DNA of 64,000 bases from Microbacterium sp. USTB-Y (lineage in GTDB: Bacteria > Actinomycetota > Actinomycetes > Actinomycetales > Microbacteriaceae): the NCBI RefSeq assembly GCF_023703415.1, contig NZ_JAGMTU010000006.1, forward strand, positions 186,001 to 250,000. Direction: 5' to 3'. Below, piece by piece: positions 49,830 through 60,023 of this stretch (positions are counted from its first letter, which is position 1; each line of letters opens with the position of its first letter). Under the pieces are notes generated by a model that was not told where the DNA came from, made no database searches, and was given only the letters and a program-made list of their open reading frames with translations. Position numbers and translations under genes: made by a program.

Positions 49830-50680
49830 CTCTGCTGCTGGGTGCGCTGCTCGCAGCCGGTGTCGTTCTCGCAGCCAGCCCGTGGCTGTGGCCGGCCGGC
49901 GCGGGGCGGGTGCGGCTGCCGCGCGCCGGGGTGCCGACGCGGCTGCTGCGCGAGGCGGGATTCCGCGCCGACGTGCGGGTGTTCGCGCTCGTGGTGCTCT
50001 CCGGCGGCCTCGTCTCGGGTGCGGTCGCGTGGCTGATGACCGGCGCCGTCGCCTTCGTGCTCGTACTGAGCGTGGCGGGCGCTGCGGCACCGGTGGTGTT
50101 CCTGCGTTCGCGCCGTCAGCGCCTGCTCCGGATGCGACGCGGTCTCTGGCCCGACGTGTGCGACCTGCTCATCGCCTCGATCCGTGTGGGCATGCCGCTG
50201 CCGGATGCCGTGGCGGCGCTGGAGCGGGCGGCGCCGGGGCCGCTGCGTCCGGCCTTCGCGGCGTTCGCGCGCGATCTGCACGGCACGGGGCGTTTCGATG
50301 ATGCCGCCGCGAAACTCAAGGACGCGCTCGCGGATCCGGTCGGGGACAGGATCATCGAGACGCTGCGGATGGCCCGCGAGGTCGGCGGAACCGAGCTCAG
50401 CACCGTGCTGCGCGCGCTGTCGGGTTCTGTGCGGGCGGAGGCGGCACTGCGCGCCGAGGTGGAGGCGCGGCAGTCGTGGATCCGCGGGGCCGCGGTACTG
50501 GGGGCGATCGCTCCCTGGGTGATCCTGGTGCTGCTCCTGCTGCGGCCCGAAGGCTCGCGGGCCTATGCCACCCCCGAGGGGATCGCCCTGATCCTGGGCG
50601 GTGCCGTGGTGTCGTTCGTCGCGTTCCGGATCATGCTGCGGATCGGTCGGCTGCCCGAGCAGCGGAGGTGGTTCCGGTGA
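49826..50680 (+). CDS. tadB: Tad pilus inner-membrane protein TadB
   Basis: This 284-residue protein is a type II secretion F-domain protein. Hydrophobic segments lie at the N-terminus (2-24, ~50-92) and the C-terminus (~220-270), with the cytoplasmic GspF domain between (LWPDVCDLLIASIRVGMPLPDAVAALER). It forms the platform on which the ATPase acts. ATG 49826 overlaps the tadA stop. Intact. Confidence 0.9.
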   Translation: MTLLLGALLAAGVVLAASPWLWPAGAGRVRLPRAGVPTRLLREAGFRADVRVFALVVLSGGLVSGAVAWLMTGAVAFVLVLSVAGAAAPVVFLRSRRQRLLRMRRGLWPDVCDLLIASIRVGMPLPDAVAALERAAPGPLRPAFAAFARDLHGTGRFDDAAAKLKDALADPVGDRIIETLRMAREVGGTELSTVLRALSGSVRAEAALRAEVEARQSWIRGAAVLGAIAPWVILVLLLLRPEGSRAYATPEGIALILGGAVVSFVAFRIMLRIGRLPEQRRWFR

Positions 50681-51603
50681 GCGCGATCTCGGGGCTGGCC
50701 ATCGCCGTGCTGTTCGGTGGCGCGTTCGCCGCCGGCGTCCTCCTCGTCCTCGCGGCCTTCCCGCGGTGGCGCTGGGCGGATCTGGGTGCGCGGATCGCGC
50801 CGCACCTGCGGGACATCGTCGACCTCGCCGAGCCGACCCCCCGGCTGCCGTGGCGGATGCCCGCGGGCGGGTCGTGGTCGACCCGGCTCAAGGGCGCCCT
50901 GGGACTGTTCGGCGGGGGAGACGCCGGGGTGACCCTGCGGATGGCGCAGGCCGGGCTGAGCGGCGGGTCGGGCGCCTTCCGCAGCCGACAGCTGATGTGG
51001 GTGCTGACCGGGCTGGCCGCGGGGGCCGCCGCGACCGTCCTCCTCGCTCTGATCGGACGGCTGTCGGCACCGGTCGCGCTGCTTCCGCTGCTGTCGGCGG
51101 TGACCGGCGGTGTGACCTGCGACGCGCTGCTCGGCGCCCGGGCGAGAGCGCGAGTGTCCCGTCTCGTCGAGGAGCTGCCGACCGTGCTCGAGTTCCTCGC
51201 GCTCTGCCTGTCCGCCGGAGAGGGCCTGCCCGACGCGCTGCGCCGCGTGGGCGCGGCCGGGTCGGGTGAGCTCAGCGCCGAGCTGCGCGGCGTCACACTC
51301 GCCGCGAATACGGGATCCTCGCTCGCGGACGCCCTCGGTGACGGCGCGCATCGGCTCCAGATCCGGCCACTGACCCGTGCCGTCGATCAGATCGTCGCCG
51401 CCCTGGAACGCGGCGCCCCGCTGGCTGCCGTGCTCCAGGCACAGGCCTCGGACGCGCGGGAGGAGACCAAACGCGGCCTGATCGAGCAGGCCGGCCGCAA
51501 GGAGATCCTGATGCTCCTGCCGCTGGTCTTCCTGATCCTTCCCCTCAGCGTCCTCTTCGCCGTGTTCCCCGGCGTCTTCATCCTGCGGCTCGGCATCGGC
51601 TGA
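50677..51603 (+). CDS. tadC: Tad pilus inner-membrane protein TadC
   Basis: The 308-residue partner of TadB, also with a GspF domain: VEELPTVLEFLALCLSAGEGLPDALRRVG, and LERGAPLAAVLQAQASDAREETKRGLIEQAGRKEILMLLPLVFLILP at the end. Membrane segments lie at 5-27, ~108-150 and ~277-303. GTG 50677 overlaps the tadB stop. Intact. Confidence 0.9.
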   Translation: MSAISGLAIAVLFGGAFAAGVLLVLAAFPRWRWADLGARIAPHLRDIVDLAEPTPRLPWRMPAGGSWSTRLKGALGLFGGGDAGVTLRMAQAGLSGGSGAFRSRQLMWVLTGLAAGAAATVLLALIGRLSAPVALLPLLSAVTGGVTCDALLGARARARVSRLVEELPTVLEFLALCLSAGEGLPDALRRVGAAGSGELSAELRGVTLAANTGSSLADALGDGAHRLQIRPLTRAVDQIVAALERGAPLAAVLQAQASDAREETKRGLIEQAGRKEILMLLPLVFLILPLSVLFAVFPGVFILRLGIG

Positions 51604-51637
51604 TCCGGTCCGAGCGCCTCCCTGAAAGGAACCTCAC

Positions 51638-51844
51638 ATGCTCGCTGAACGTGCGCCCGCGTCGCCCGCCCGTCCGGACCCGTCGTCTCTCGATCCGTCC
51701 GAGGACCCGGAACGGGGTGACGTCCCCGGCTGGGTGCTGATCACCTTGATGACCGCGGGGCTCGTCGTCTTGATCTGGGCCGTGGCGGGGCCCGCGCTCA
51801 CCAACCTGTTCGAGCAGGCGATCGCGCGCGTGAGCGGGCTCTGA
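51638..51844 (+). CDS. Small Flp-type pilin-like protein
   Basis: A 68-residue protein with a 28-residue polar leader followed by GDVPGWVLITLMTAGLVVLIWAVAG and a short amphipathic tail. The Gly-Asp before one hydrophobic helix, and its place just after tadC, match Flp pilins of actinobacterial tad loci, where a prepilin peptidase cuts before the helix. GAAAGGAAC ribosome-binding site before ATG 51638. It is probably the main pilus subunit. Confidence 0.8.
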   Translation: MLAERAPASPARPDPSSLDPSEDPERGDVPGWVLITLMTAGLVVLIWAVAGPALTNLFEQAIARVSGL

Positions 51845-51850
51845 TCCGAC

Positions 51851-52267
51851 ATGAACGGTGTGATGCGAGGGAGCGGTGCTCCCGGTGACGATCGCGGTTC
51901 CGGGCCGGTCGAGTTCGTGCTGGTGGGTGCGTTGCTGACGCTGCTCACCCTCGCCGTGCTGCAGCTCGCGCTCGCGGTCTACGTGCGCAACGTCGTGCAC
52001 GATGCGGCCGTCGAGGGCGCGCATATCGCGGCCCTCGCCGACACGGAACCCGGTGAAGGAGCTCAGCGCACCGAGGCGGTCATCGCCCGTGCCCTCGGCG
52101 CCGACGACGCCCGGGACGTCAGCGTGCGTGAGACGACGGCGCTGGGTGTGCCCACGATGGAGGTGACGGTGCGCACCACGCTGCCGGTCATCGGCCTGCT
52201 CGGGGTGCCGTCGGCACTGGAGGTGACCGGCCGTGCTCCCGTGGAGTCGTTCGCCGCAGCCGGGTGA
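51851..52267 (+). CDS. TadE-like pseudopilin
   Basis: A 138-residue protein with the TadE motif RGSGPVEFVLVGALLTLLTLAVLQLALAVYVRNVVHDAA at 16-54, where Glu in PVEFVLVG is the prepilin-like Glu+5 residue. The rest is extracellular and beta-rich. It would be a minor pilin or assembly factor. Spacing of six bases to the pilin gene. Confidence 0.85.
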   Translation: MNGVMRGSGAPGDDRGSGPVEFVLVGALLTLLTLAVLQLALAVYVRNVVHDAAVEGAHIAALADTEPGEGAQRTEAVIARALGADDARDVSVRETTALGVPTMEVTVRTTLPVIGLLGVPSALEVTGRAPVESFAAAG

Positions 52268-52268
52268 G

Positions 52269-52739
52269 ATGTCGTCCCCGCTGTCGGAGAGACGTCGGCT
52301 GCGGCACTCCAGCGAGACAGGATCCGCAGCCGTGGAGTTCATCGGACTGGGCGTGATCCTGCTGGTTCCGCTCCTGTACCTCGTGATCGCCCTCGGTGCG
52401 ATCCAGGAGGAGATGCTCGGAGTCGAGTCCGCCGCGAGGCATATGGCCCGGACCATGAGCGCGGCGACGGACGGGGCGGATGCGACCGCTCGCGCCGACG
52501 CCGCCGTGCGGTCTGCGATCGCGGAGTACGAGATGGATCCGGACACCGTCGAGGTCGACATCCGATGCGCGCCGCGCGGCGCGGAATGCCCGTCCGCCGG
52601 TGCGACCGTCGTGGTCACGGTCACCGCGAAGGTCGCACTGCCGTTCCTGCCGCCGATGTCCGGCAGGGACCGGATCGGCGCCGTGCCGGTGCAGGCTTCA
52701 TCGGCGTACAAGGTCTCGCGCACGTGGACAGGCGGATGA
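52269..52739 (+). CDS. Second TadE-like pseudopilin (TadF-like)
   Basis: A 156-residue homologue of the previous gene with TGSAAVEFIGLGVILLVPLLYLVIALGAIQEEMLGVESAAR at 18-58. Two Cys in IRCAPRGAEC may form an external disulfide. It starts one base after the previous stop and overlaps the next gene by four bases. Confidence 0.85.
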   Translation: MSSPLSERRRLRHSSETGSAAVEFIGLGVILLVPLLYLVIALGAIQEEMLGVESAARHMARTMSAATDGADATARADAAVRSAIAEYEMDPDTVEVDIRCAPRGAECPSAGATVVVTVTAKVALPFLPPMSGRDRIGAVPVQASSAYKVSRTWTGG

Positions 52740-53206
52740 GCGTGGTGCGCGGATCGGAGACGTTCCAGGGACGGGCGCAGGGCGCTCGCCGACGGAACCT
52801 GCTCGCCGATGAGCGGGGGAGCACGGTGCCCCTCATCCTCGGATACCTGGTGCTCGCGATCGCCCTGATCTGGGTATGCGTGTGCGCCACGGATCTCTAC
52901 ATCGCGCAGAAGCGCCTCGACTCCGTGGCGGATGCGGCGGCGCTCGCCGGAGCGGACGGCTTCCGGCTGCAGGTGGACGGGGCGGGGATCCGTGCACGGC
53001 TCGATGATGCGGACGTCGCGGAGCAGGCGGCCGCGGTGATCGCGGTGCTCGACGACGGCACGGAACTCGTCTCCGCGAGCAGTCCGGACGGGCTCTCCGC
53101 CCGCGTGACGGTGAAGGCCACGTGGTCGCCGCCGCTGCTCAGCGACCTCGTGCCGGCGGTGGTCTCGATCCGCTCCACGGGGACGAGCCGCACCTCGCTC
53201 GAGTGA
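52736..53206 (+). CDS. TadG-like pilus assembly protein
   Basis: A 156-residue protein with DERGSTVPLILGYLVLAIALIWVCVCATDLYIAQKRLDSVADAAALAGADG (26-76), the Flp pilus-assembly TadG N-terminal pattern, and a short C-terminal domain without the von Willebrand part seen in long TadG proteins. ATG 52736 lies in the previous stop. It closes the pilus operon. Confidence 0.82.
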   Translation: MSVVRGSETFQGRAQGARRRNLLADERGSTVPLILGYLVLAIALIWVCVCATDLYIAQKRLDSVADAAALAGADGFRLQVDGAGIRARLDDADVAEQAAAVIAVLDDGTELVSASSPDGLSARVTVKATWSPPLLSDLVPAVVSIRSTGTSRTSLE

Positions 53207-53251
53207 GCCCGATGGCGGCTCGCAAGAGGCGCGACCGCTTCGTCGTCGCGC

Positions 53252-54745
53252 TCAGCTGCGATGCGCCCGATAGACCGTCAGCGCACGACGCGCCGCGCGC
53301 ACACGCAGGTGATCGCTCGCCTCGCCCACCTCGCCGTCGCGCGCGATGCGCTCGGGTCCGCCGGGGAGGCCGATCTCGAACTCCGGAGCGGACACCTCGT
53401 GGTATTGCTTCACCCGGGCCAGCTGTCCGGTGAGTGTCGCGAGCAGGACGACGAAGCGCGACCAGCGGCCGGACACGTCGAGGATCCGCAGATCGATCAG
53501 GCCGTCCTGAAGGTCTTCGCGCACGGTGGGGGCGAAGCCGTGCGGCTGGTACTGGCCGTTCCCGATGAACAGGAGACTCGATTCCCGGGTCCTTCCGTCG
53601 ACCGTCACGGAGACCGCGCGGTCCTTGCGCATCGTTCGCCACCCGGCGACGAGCGCCGCGAGCGGCTTGCCGATCCTCTTCTCCCTCCCCTCGCGGATGC
53701 GCACGAAATCGGTGTAGGCGCCGACGCTGGCCGTGTTGAGGAAGATCTGGTCGTTGAGGTAGCCGACATCGACCTTCGTCGCCGTGCCGCGCCGGATCGC
53801 GCGCACCGTGTCCTTCACCCGGTCGGCGCCGATCGTGCGGGCGAAGTGATTGAAGGTTCCGCCGGGGAACACCGCGAGCGGGAGATCCCTCTCGATCGCG
53901 GCCTGCGCGGCGGCGGCCACGGTGCCGTCGCCGCCGGCGACCGCGAGCACGTCCGCTCCGGCGGCCGCTCGGCGCATCACCGCCGCGACGTCGTCGGACT
54001 CGTGCAGCTCGACGATCCCCATGTCGGGCAGCGCCCGCCGCAGGACGCGCGTGAGATCCGCGCCGCGCCCGCTGTGGGACGCCGGGTTGACGACCAGCGT
54101 GACGCCCTTGCCACGGGGGCGGGGCTGCAGCTGGTCGAGCTCGCGAGGGGCGGACACGGCCGGCGTCGGCACGGGCGGCACGAGCCGGCGACCGATGGCC
54201 GCGACCGTGCTGCCCAGGACGAGACCCGCGGCGACATCCGAAGGGTAGTGCGCTCCGGTGGCGACCCGGGAGAAGCCCACGAGTCCCGCGAGCACCTGGA
54301 GCGGCACGCCCGCCGCCGGAAGCTCGGCGCTGACCCCGGCCGCGAAGGCCGCCGCGCTCGCCGCATGTCCGCTGGGGAACGAGGAGGAAAGCGGCGTCCT
54401 GCGGGACAGCCGGCCGAGCGGGACGAGCGTCTGGATCGGACGCTCGCGATGATGCAGGCGCTTGGCGAGCTGGTTCGCGATGAGGCTCGTCGCCCCGAGG
54501 GTCACGACCCCGCGCAGGCCGGCGCGCCGCGCGCGGCTGCGTCCGGTCAGGTAGAGGCCCCCCGCGATCCCGAGCCACAGCAGGGAGTGGTCGGCGGCGT
54601 TCGTGAGCCGAGGCATCCAGCGGTCCAGGACCGGGCTGGGCGTCGTCGCGACCGCGGAGAAGACAGCCGCGTCCAGGGCGCGCACCTGCTCTCGTGCCTC
54701 GGCAGCCGCGTCGCGGATCGGGCGGGGGCTTCTCCTGCGTGTCAT
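53252..54745 (-). CDS. PAP2 phosphatase-diacylglycerol kinase fusion protein
   Basis: The 497-residue protein fuses two lipid enzymes. Residues ~20-195 are a PAP2 phosphatase with the three-part motif KRLHHRERP, SFPSGHAAS and SRVATGAHYPSDV, plus hydrophobic helices. Residues ~212-490 are a DagK/LCB5-type lipid kinase with TLVVNPASHSGRG, AVAGGDGTV and FPGGTFNHFARTIG. A kinase and a phosphatase in one chain could cycle diacylglycerol and phosphatidic acid; this fusion is known in actinobacteria. ATG 54745. Confidence 0.92.
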   Translation of the reverse strand: MTRRRSPRPIRDAAAEAREQVRALDAAVFSAVATTPSPVLDRWMPRLTNAADHSLLWLGIAGGLYLTGRSRARRAGLRGVVTLGATSLIANQLAKRLHHRERPIQTLVPLGRLSRRTPLSSSFPSGHAASAAAFAAGVSAELPAAGVPLQVLAGLVGFSRVATGAHYPSDVAAGLVLGSTVAAIGRRLVPPVPTPAVSAPRELDQLQPRPRGKGVTLVVNPASHSGRGADLTRVLRRALPDMGIVELHESDDVAAVMRRAAAGADVLAVAGGDGTVAAAAQAAIERDLPLAVFPGGTFNHFARTIGADRVKDTVRAIRRGTATKVDVGYLNDQIFLNTASVGAYTDFVRIREGREKRIGKPLAALVAGWRTMRKDRAVSVTVDGRTRESSLLFIGNGQYQPHGFAPTVREDLQDGLIDLRILDVSGRWSRFVVLLATLTGQLARVKQYHEVSAPEFEIGLPGGPERIARDGEVGEASDHLRVRAARRALTVYRAHRS

Positions 54746-54805
54746 CGGACACCTCCTCGATCCACGGTAGCGAAGAGCCGGTGTCGGAGCGCCCGCTGCG
54801 GGGCG

Positions 54806-56068
54806 CTAGGGCAGGGTCCGCCGCGGGACGAAGCGGGGGATGAACCGCAGGAACCCGACGGCGCCGATGATCCCGATCGCGCCCATGGCGGCTGCTCCGA
54901 TCGCGAGCGAGCTGATCGCCGCGATCCCCGAGAACAGCAGGGGAGCGATCGCGCCGCCGGCGTCGGTGAGCGTGCGCCAGGAGCCGAGGAACGCGGCGGG
55001 CTCGGACTGCGGGGCGACGTCGGCTCCGAGCGTGAGCAGTATTCCGCTGGAGAGCCCGTTGCCGACGCCGAGCACCGCGGCGATCATGCCGAACCAGAGC
55101 ACGTTCGTGCTCGCGTCGTGCGTGAGGGAGAGCACGAGGAAGCCGGCGCCCATCAGCACCATCGCCGGCAGCGCGGCCCAGAGGCGGCCGAAGCGGTCCA
55201 TGACCTGACCGCTCGCGTAGAACAGGGCGAAGTCGATCGCGCCGGAGACGCCGACCACGAGCGCGATCGACGAGGCGTCCAGCCCGATCGAGACGCCCCA
55301 CAGCGGCAGCACCACCTGGCGGGCGGAGCGCACGGCCGAGAGGCTCGCCGCGGCGAGGCCCAGGCGCCCCAGCACCCCGCGGTTGCGCCACATCGTGCGG
55401 AAGACGCCTGCGCGCTCGATCGTGGGGATCGATCCGCTCACCGCCTCACCGGTGTCCTCGACATCGCCGGGATCGCGATCGGCGGCCGCGGCCTGCGCCT
55501 CCGGATCCGGCCCGAACAGCACGAGCAGGATCAGCGCGACCAGCAGCACGACGAAGAACCACAGGGCGGCGTTCTCGGTGTGGAACAGAGCCAGCAGCGC
55601 CGCGGCGATGAAGGGCCCCACGAACATGCCGGCACGGAAGGAGCCGCCCAGCAGCGACAGCGCGCGGGCGCGGAACTCGACCGGAACACGGGTCGTCATG
55701 AACGCGTGCCGGGCCAGTCCGAACGCCGCCGCCGACATGCCGACCACGAACACGGCGACCGTGAACACGACGAGGCTCGGCGCGAGCGCTCCCGCGACCA
55801 CGCCGATGAGGGAGAGGGCACCGGCGATCACCATCGTGTACCGCTCGCCGACCCGCGACACCAGCCAGCCCGCGGGGATGTTGCCGCACAGCTGTCCCAC
55901 CACGAGCGCCGAGGCGATGAGGCCGGCCGACGCGAGGGTCGCCCCCCGGCTCGCCGCGATCACGGGGATGAGCGGCACGACCGCGCCCTCGCCGAGCGAG
56001 AAGAGGAGCGTGGGCAGGTACACCATCGGGCCGAACTTCCACAGCACAGAGATCGCCCGTTCCGCCAC
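54806..56068 (-). CDS. MFS transporter
   Basis: The 420-residue protein has twelve membrane helices, with LLFSLGEGAVVPLIPVIAASRGATLASAGLIASAL in helices 1-2, the GWLVSRVGERYTM loop, and VMDRFGRLWAALPAMV after helix 8. Efflux-type antiporters have similar patterns, but no substrate mark is visible. GTG 56068 is chosen because it gives a normal N-terminus (AERAISVLWKFGP); longer starts add an Arg/Ala stretch. It is divergent from prfB. Confidence 0.85.
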   Translation of the reverse strand: MAERAISVLWKFGPMVYLPTLLFSLGEGAVVPLIPVIAASRGATLASAGLIASALVVGQLCGNIPAGWLVSRVGERYTMVIAGALSLIGVVAGALAPSLVVFTVAVFVVGMSAAAFGLARHAFMTTRVPVEFRARALSLLGGSFRAGMFVGPFIAAALLALFHTENAALWFFVVLLVALILLVLFGPDPEAQAAAADRDPGDVEDTGEAVSGSIPTIERAGVFRTMWRNRGVLGRLGLAAASLSAVRSARQVVLPLWGVSIGLDASSIALVVGVSGAIDFALFYASGQVMDRFGRLWAALPAMVLMGAGFLVLSLTHDASTNVLWFGMIAAVLGVGNGLSSGILLTLGADVAPQSEPAAFLGSWRTLTDAGGAIAPLLFSGIAAISSLAIGAAAMGAIGIIGAVGFLRFIPRFVPRRTLP

Positions 56069-56177
56069 GACTCCACGGTAGACCCGTGCGCGGATGCCGG
56101 GTCGCGCACCCGCGGGCGACGACGATCTGGCCCGAGGGTTCGTCAGGGCATCGCTGCGCGCGATACTCTGAGGTGCC

Positions 56178-57290
56178 ATGCTCGAACTTGATCTCTCCGC
56201 CGAAATCGCGGCCCTCCGTCAGACCTTCGGCGACATCCGCGAGGTCGCCGACGTCGAGGGACTCCGCGCCGACATCGAACGCCTCAGCGAGGAAGCGGGC
56301 GCGCCCGACCTCTGGGACGACCCCGAGAAGGCGCAGAAGGTGACGAGCGCCCTCAGCCACCGCCAGGCGGACCTCAAGCGCGTCACCGAGGTGGAGCAGC
56401 GTCTCGACGACCTCGAGGTGCTGGTCGAGCTCGCCAACGAGATGGAGGACGAGGACTCCGCCGCCGAGGCGCGCGCCGAGCTCGCCTCCCTCACCGACAC
56501 GGTGAACCAGCTCGAGGTGCAGACCCTGCTGGACGGCGAGTACGACGAGCGCGCCGCGATCATCACGATCCGCTCGGGTGCGGGCGGCGACGACGCCACC
56601 GACTTCGCCGAGATGCTGCTGCGCATGTACCTGCGCTACGCCGAGCGCCACAAATTCCCGGTCAAGGTCATGGACACCTCCTACGCCGAGGGCGCGGGCA
56701 TCAAGTCCACGACCTTCGAGGTCGATGCGCCCTACGCCTTCGGCACCCTCTCTGTGGAGGCGGGCACCCACCGCCTCGCCCGGATCAGCCCGTTCGGATC
56801 CGCCGACAAGCGCCAGACGTCGTTCGCCGCCGTCGAGGTCATCCCGCTCATGGAGGAGGCGACCGAGGTCGACATCCCCGAGGGCGACATCCGCGTCGAC
56901 GTGTTCCGCTCCTCGGGTCCCGGCGGCCAGTCGGTCAACACGACCGACTCCGCGGTGCGCATCACGCACCTGCCGACCGGCATCGTCGTGTCGATGCAGA
57001 ACGAGAAGTCGCAGATCCAGAACCGCGCCGCCGCCATGCGCGTGCTGCAGACCCGCCTGCTGCTGCTGCAGAAGGAGGAGGAGGCCGCCAAGAAGAAGGA
57101 GCTCGCGGGCAACATCACGGCGAGCTGGGGCGACCAGATGCGCTCCTACTTCCTCTACGGCCAGCAGCTCGTCAAGGATCTGCGCACCGGACACGAGTCC
57201 GGCAACCCTGCGACGGTCTTCGACGGCGACCTGGACGGCTTCATCTCGGCCGGGATCCGCTGGCGCAAGCGCAAGGACGAAGACGACTGA
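56178..57290 (+). CDS. prfB: Peptide chain release factor 2
   Basis: RF2 releases proteins at UAA and UGA. The 370-residue protein has GGQ in SSGPGGQSVNTTDSAVRITHLPTG and the stop-codon-reading SPF in ISPFGSADKRQTSF. The frame is continuous from ATG 56178; there is no in-frame UGA near codon 26 as in the frameshift-controlled genes of other bacteria. Upstream of ftsEX-smpB, a familiar actinobacterial neighbourhood, here with two genes between. Confidence 0.97.
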   Translation: MLELDLSAEIAALRQTFGDIREVADVEGLRADIERLSEEAGAPDLWDDPEKAQKVTSALSHRQADLKRVTEVEQRLDDLEVLVELANEMEDEDSAAEARAELASLTDTVNQLEVQTLLDGEYDERAAIITIRSGAGGDDATDFAEMLLRMYLRYAERHKFPVKVMDTSYAEGAGIKSTTFEVDAPYAFGTLSVEAGTHRLARISPFGSADKRQTSFAAVEVIPLMEEATEVDIPEGDIRVDVFRSSGPGGQSVNTTDSAVRITHLPTGIVVSMQNEKSQIQNRAAAMRVLQTRLLLLQKEEEAAKKKELAGNITASWGDQMRSYFLYGQQLVKDLRTGHESGNPATVFDGDLDGFISAGIRWRKRKDEDD

Positions 57291-57365
57291 TTGCCGTCGG
57301 ACTCCCGGTTGCTCAGCGCCTTCCCAGGTGACGGAGCACGGGAATCCCCGTAGGGTGGTCTCCCG

Positions 57366-58028
57366 ATGACGGTGACACGGAGAATCCCGATGACTCTGAC
57401 CCGGAAGACGGCGGCCGGCTGCGCCATCGCAGCGCTGATCCTTCCTGCCGCGGCGACGGCGGCGTTCGCCTTCCCTCCCGCGGACCCGTCCGCCGGGCGC
57501 AGCGCGGTGTCGCTCGTCGTGGATCCGCAGAGTTACACGGTCGCGTCCGCCGCTCAGGAGCAGACCCTCTCCCGCGCCGCGTTCGAGGTCTACACGCCGC
57601 CGGCGCCGCCCGCCGCACCCGCTGCCTCCGAGGCGCCCGCGTCCTCGGCGACGGCCGCATCGGCATCCGCCGCGCCGCAGTCGTTCTCCGGTGAGGCCGT
57701 CGTCGCCTACGCCGAGACCTTCGTCGGCGTGGTCCCCTACGGCTGGGGCGCCGACCCGAGCGACTCCTTCGGCTGCGACGGACTGGTCCAGTACGTGTTC
57801 GGCCACTTCGGGATCAGTCTTCCCCGCGGCGCCGACAACCAGGCCGCGCTCGGCACCGTGATCTCCGCCGACGAGGCGCGGGCGGGGGATCTGGTCTGGT
57901 GGCCGGGGCGACACATCGGCATCTGGGACGGCGCCGGGGGCATCATCGACTCGCCCGACTGGGGGCGCTACGTCGAGCACCACGCGCCGTGGGCGAGTTC
58001 GGGCCCGCCGATCTACATCCGGCTCTGA
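57366..58028 (+). CDS. Secreted NlpC/P60 family peptidase-like protein
   Basis: The 220-residue protein has a signal peptide (MTLTRKTAAGCAIAALILPAAATAAFAFP, with a second Met at codon 9), a Pro/Ala/Ser-rich linker (~75-100) and an NlpC/P60 domain (~108-220) with catalytic Cys in SFGCDGLVQYVFG and His in GRHIGIW. The usual DCSG is GCDG here and the third catalytic residue is less clear, so activity is likely but not sure. Such enzymes cut peptidoglycan stem peptides. Its place between prfB and ftsEX suggests a link with FtsEX-activated wall hydrolysis. Confidence 0.85.
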   Translation: MTVTRRIPMTLTRKTAAGCAIAALILPAAATAAFAFPPADPSAGRSAVSLVVDPQSYTVASAAQEQTLSRAAFEVYTPPAPPAAPAASEAPASSATAASASAAPQSFSGEAVVAYAETFVGVVPYGWGADPSDSFGCDGLVQYVFGHFGISLPRGADNQAALGTVISADEARAGDLVWWPGRHIGIWDGAGGIIDSPDWGRYVEHHAPWASSGPPIYIRL

Positions 58029-58050
58029 GCGCCCGGCGCGGCGCCGCGGA

Positions 58051-58845
58051 TCACGGCGCCGTCTTGCAGGCCGTGACCGCCTCCATGGTCGTCTGAACGA
58101 CCAGCTGCCGCTCGGTCTCGTCGGACTGGATGTCGCGTCCGTCCGCCACGTTGATGAGACTCTCGGTCGAGACCTCCGAGTCGACGAGATGCTGTCCGAT
58201 ACACAGCGCCTCATCGTCGGTGTACTGGCCGCCGGCGCCCGCCGCGTCCATGATGACGAGGAACCCGTCGGCGACCTCCTGAGCAGAGGGCCTGTCCGCG
58301 GCATCGGTGGTCGTGGTGCCCGGATCCGTCGCCGCATCGGATGCCGCCGGAGCGGATCCGTCGAACTCGTCCGGATGCGTGCTCGCGTAGCCGAGGAAGA
58401 CCGTGAACAGCACGATGCCGGAGACGATGCCCGCGACGATCGAGAGCGCGATCCCCACGATTCCCGGCCACTTCGCGCCCCGGAGGAACAGCGAGACGAT
58501 CGAGAGCACGAATCCGATACCCAGCAGGATCCAGCCGAAGAGCATGATCGGCGGAATCCAGGAGACGATCGCGCCGACGGCGGTGACTCCCAGCGCGATC
58601 CAGCCGAGCACCCCGACGCGCTTGGTCCCGGGCGCGGGTACGGCCATCGCGGGGACGGCCGTCCCGGGCACGGCCATCTGGGGTGCGGCCATCTGCGGCG
58701 CGTCCATTGAGGGGGCGGGGGAGCCCGGAACGACCGGAGGGGTCGATGGCTGCTGCGGGCCGGCGTACTGGTCGGTCCACTGCCGGCCGTCCCACCAGCG
58801 CTGCCTTCCGGATCCGTCGTCGTACCAGCCTGCCGGCGTTTCCAT
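58051..58845 (-). CDS. DUF2510-containing membrane protein
   Basis: The 264-residue protein starts with a DUF2510 motif (AGWYDDGSGRQRWWDGRQWTDQ, 5-26), followed by a Pro/Ala/Met-rich linker with AVPxMA repeats, three membrane helices (~77-97, 100-118, 127-152) and an external domain (~190-264) with two Cys (CIGQHLVD, ACKTAP). The family is actinobacterial and of unknown function. ATG 58845; divergent from ftsE across 200 bases. Confidence 0.85.
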   Translation of the reverse strand: METPAGWYDDGSGRQRWWDGRQWTDQYAGPQQPSTPPVVPGSPAPSMDAPQMAAPQMAVPGTAVPAMAVPAPGTKRVGVLGWIALGVTAVGAIVSWIPPIMLFGWILLGIGFVLSIVSLFLRGAKWPGIVGIALSIVAGIVSGIVLFTVFLGYASTHPDEFDGSAPAASDAATDPGTTTTDAADRPSAQEVADGFLVIMDAAGAGGQYTDDEALCIGQHLVDSEVSTESLINVADGRDIQSDETERQLVVQTTMEAVTACKTAP

Positions 58846-59045
58846 GGAGCCCCTCCCGTTGGCGAGGATCGCGCCCCATCGGCGATATCCTCAGCGTTCC
58901 AATAACACTCGCACAGAGTCTTCCCAGAATCATCCGGGACAGCAAACTCGCCGGACCGGCATCCCGCCGACTCGGCGCCGCCAACCCGCCGCGCGGGGGT
59001 GTCGCTCGCGGGCTGCGGGCCACGCCCGCTTAGGCTCGACACGCC

Positions 59046-60019
<974 letters not shown>

Positions 60020-60023
<4 letters not shown>

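Noticed and set aside
56178..56300. Programmed frameshift in prfB
   Set aside because: The frame is continuous and no in-frame UGA with a CUU slip site is present near codon 26.
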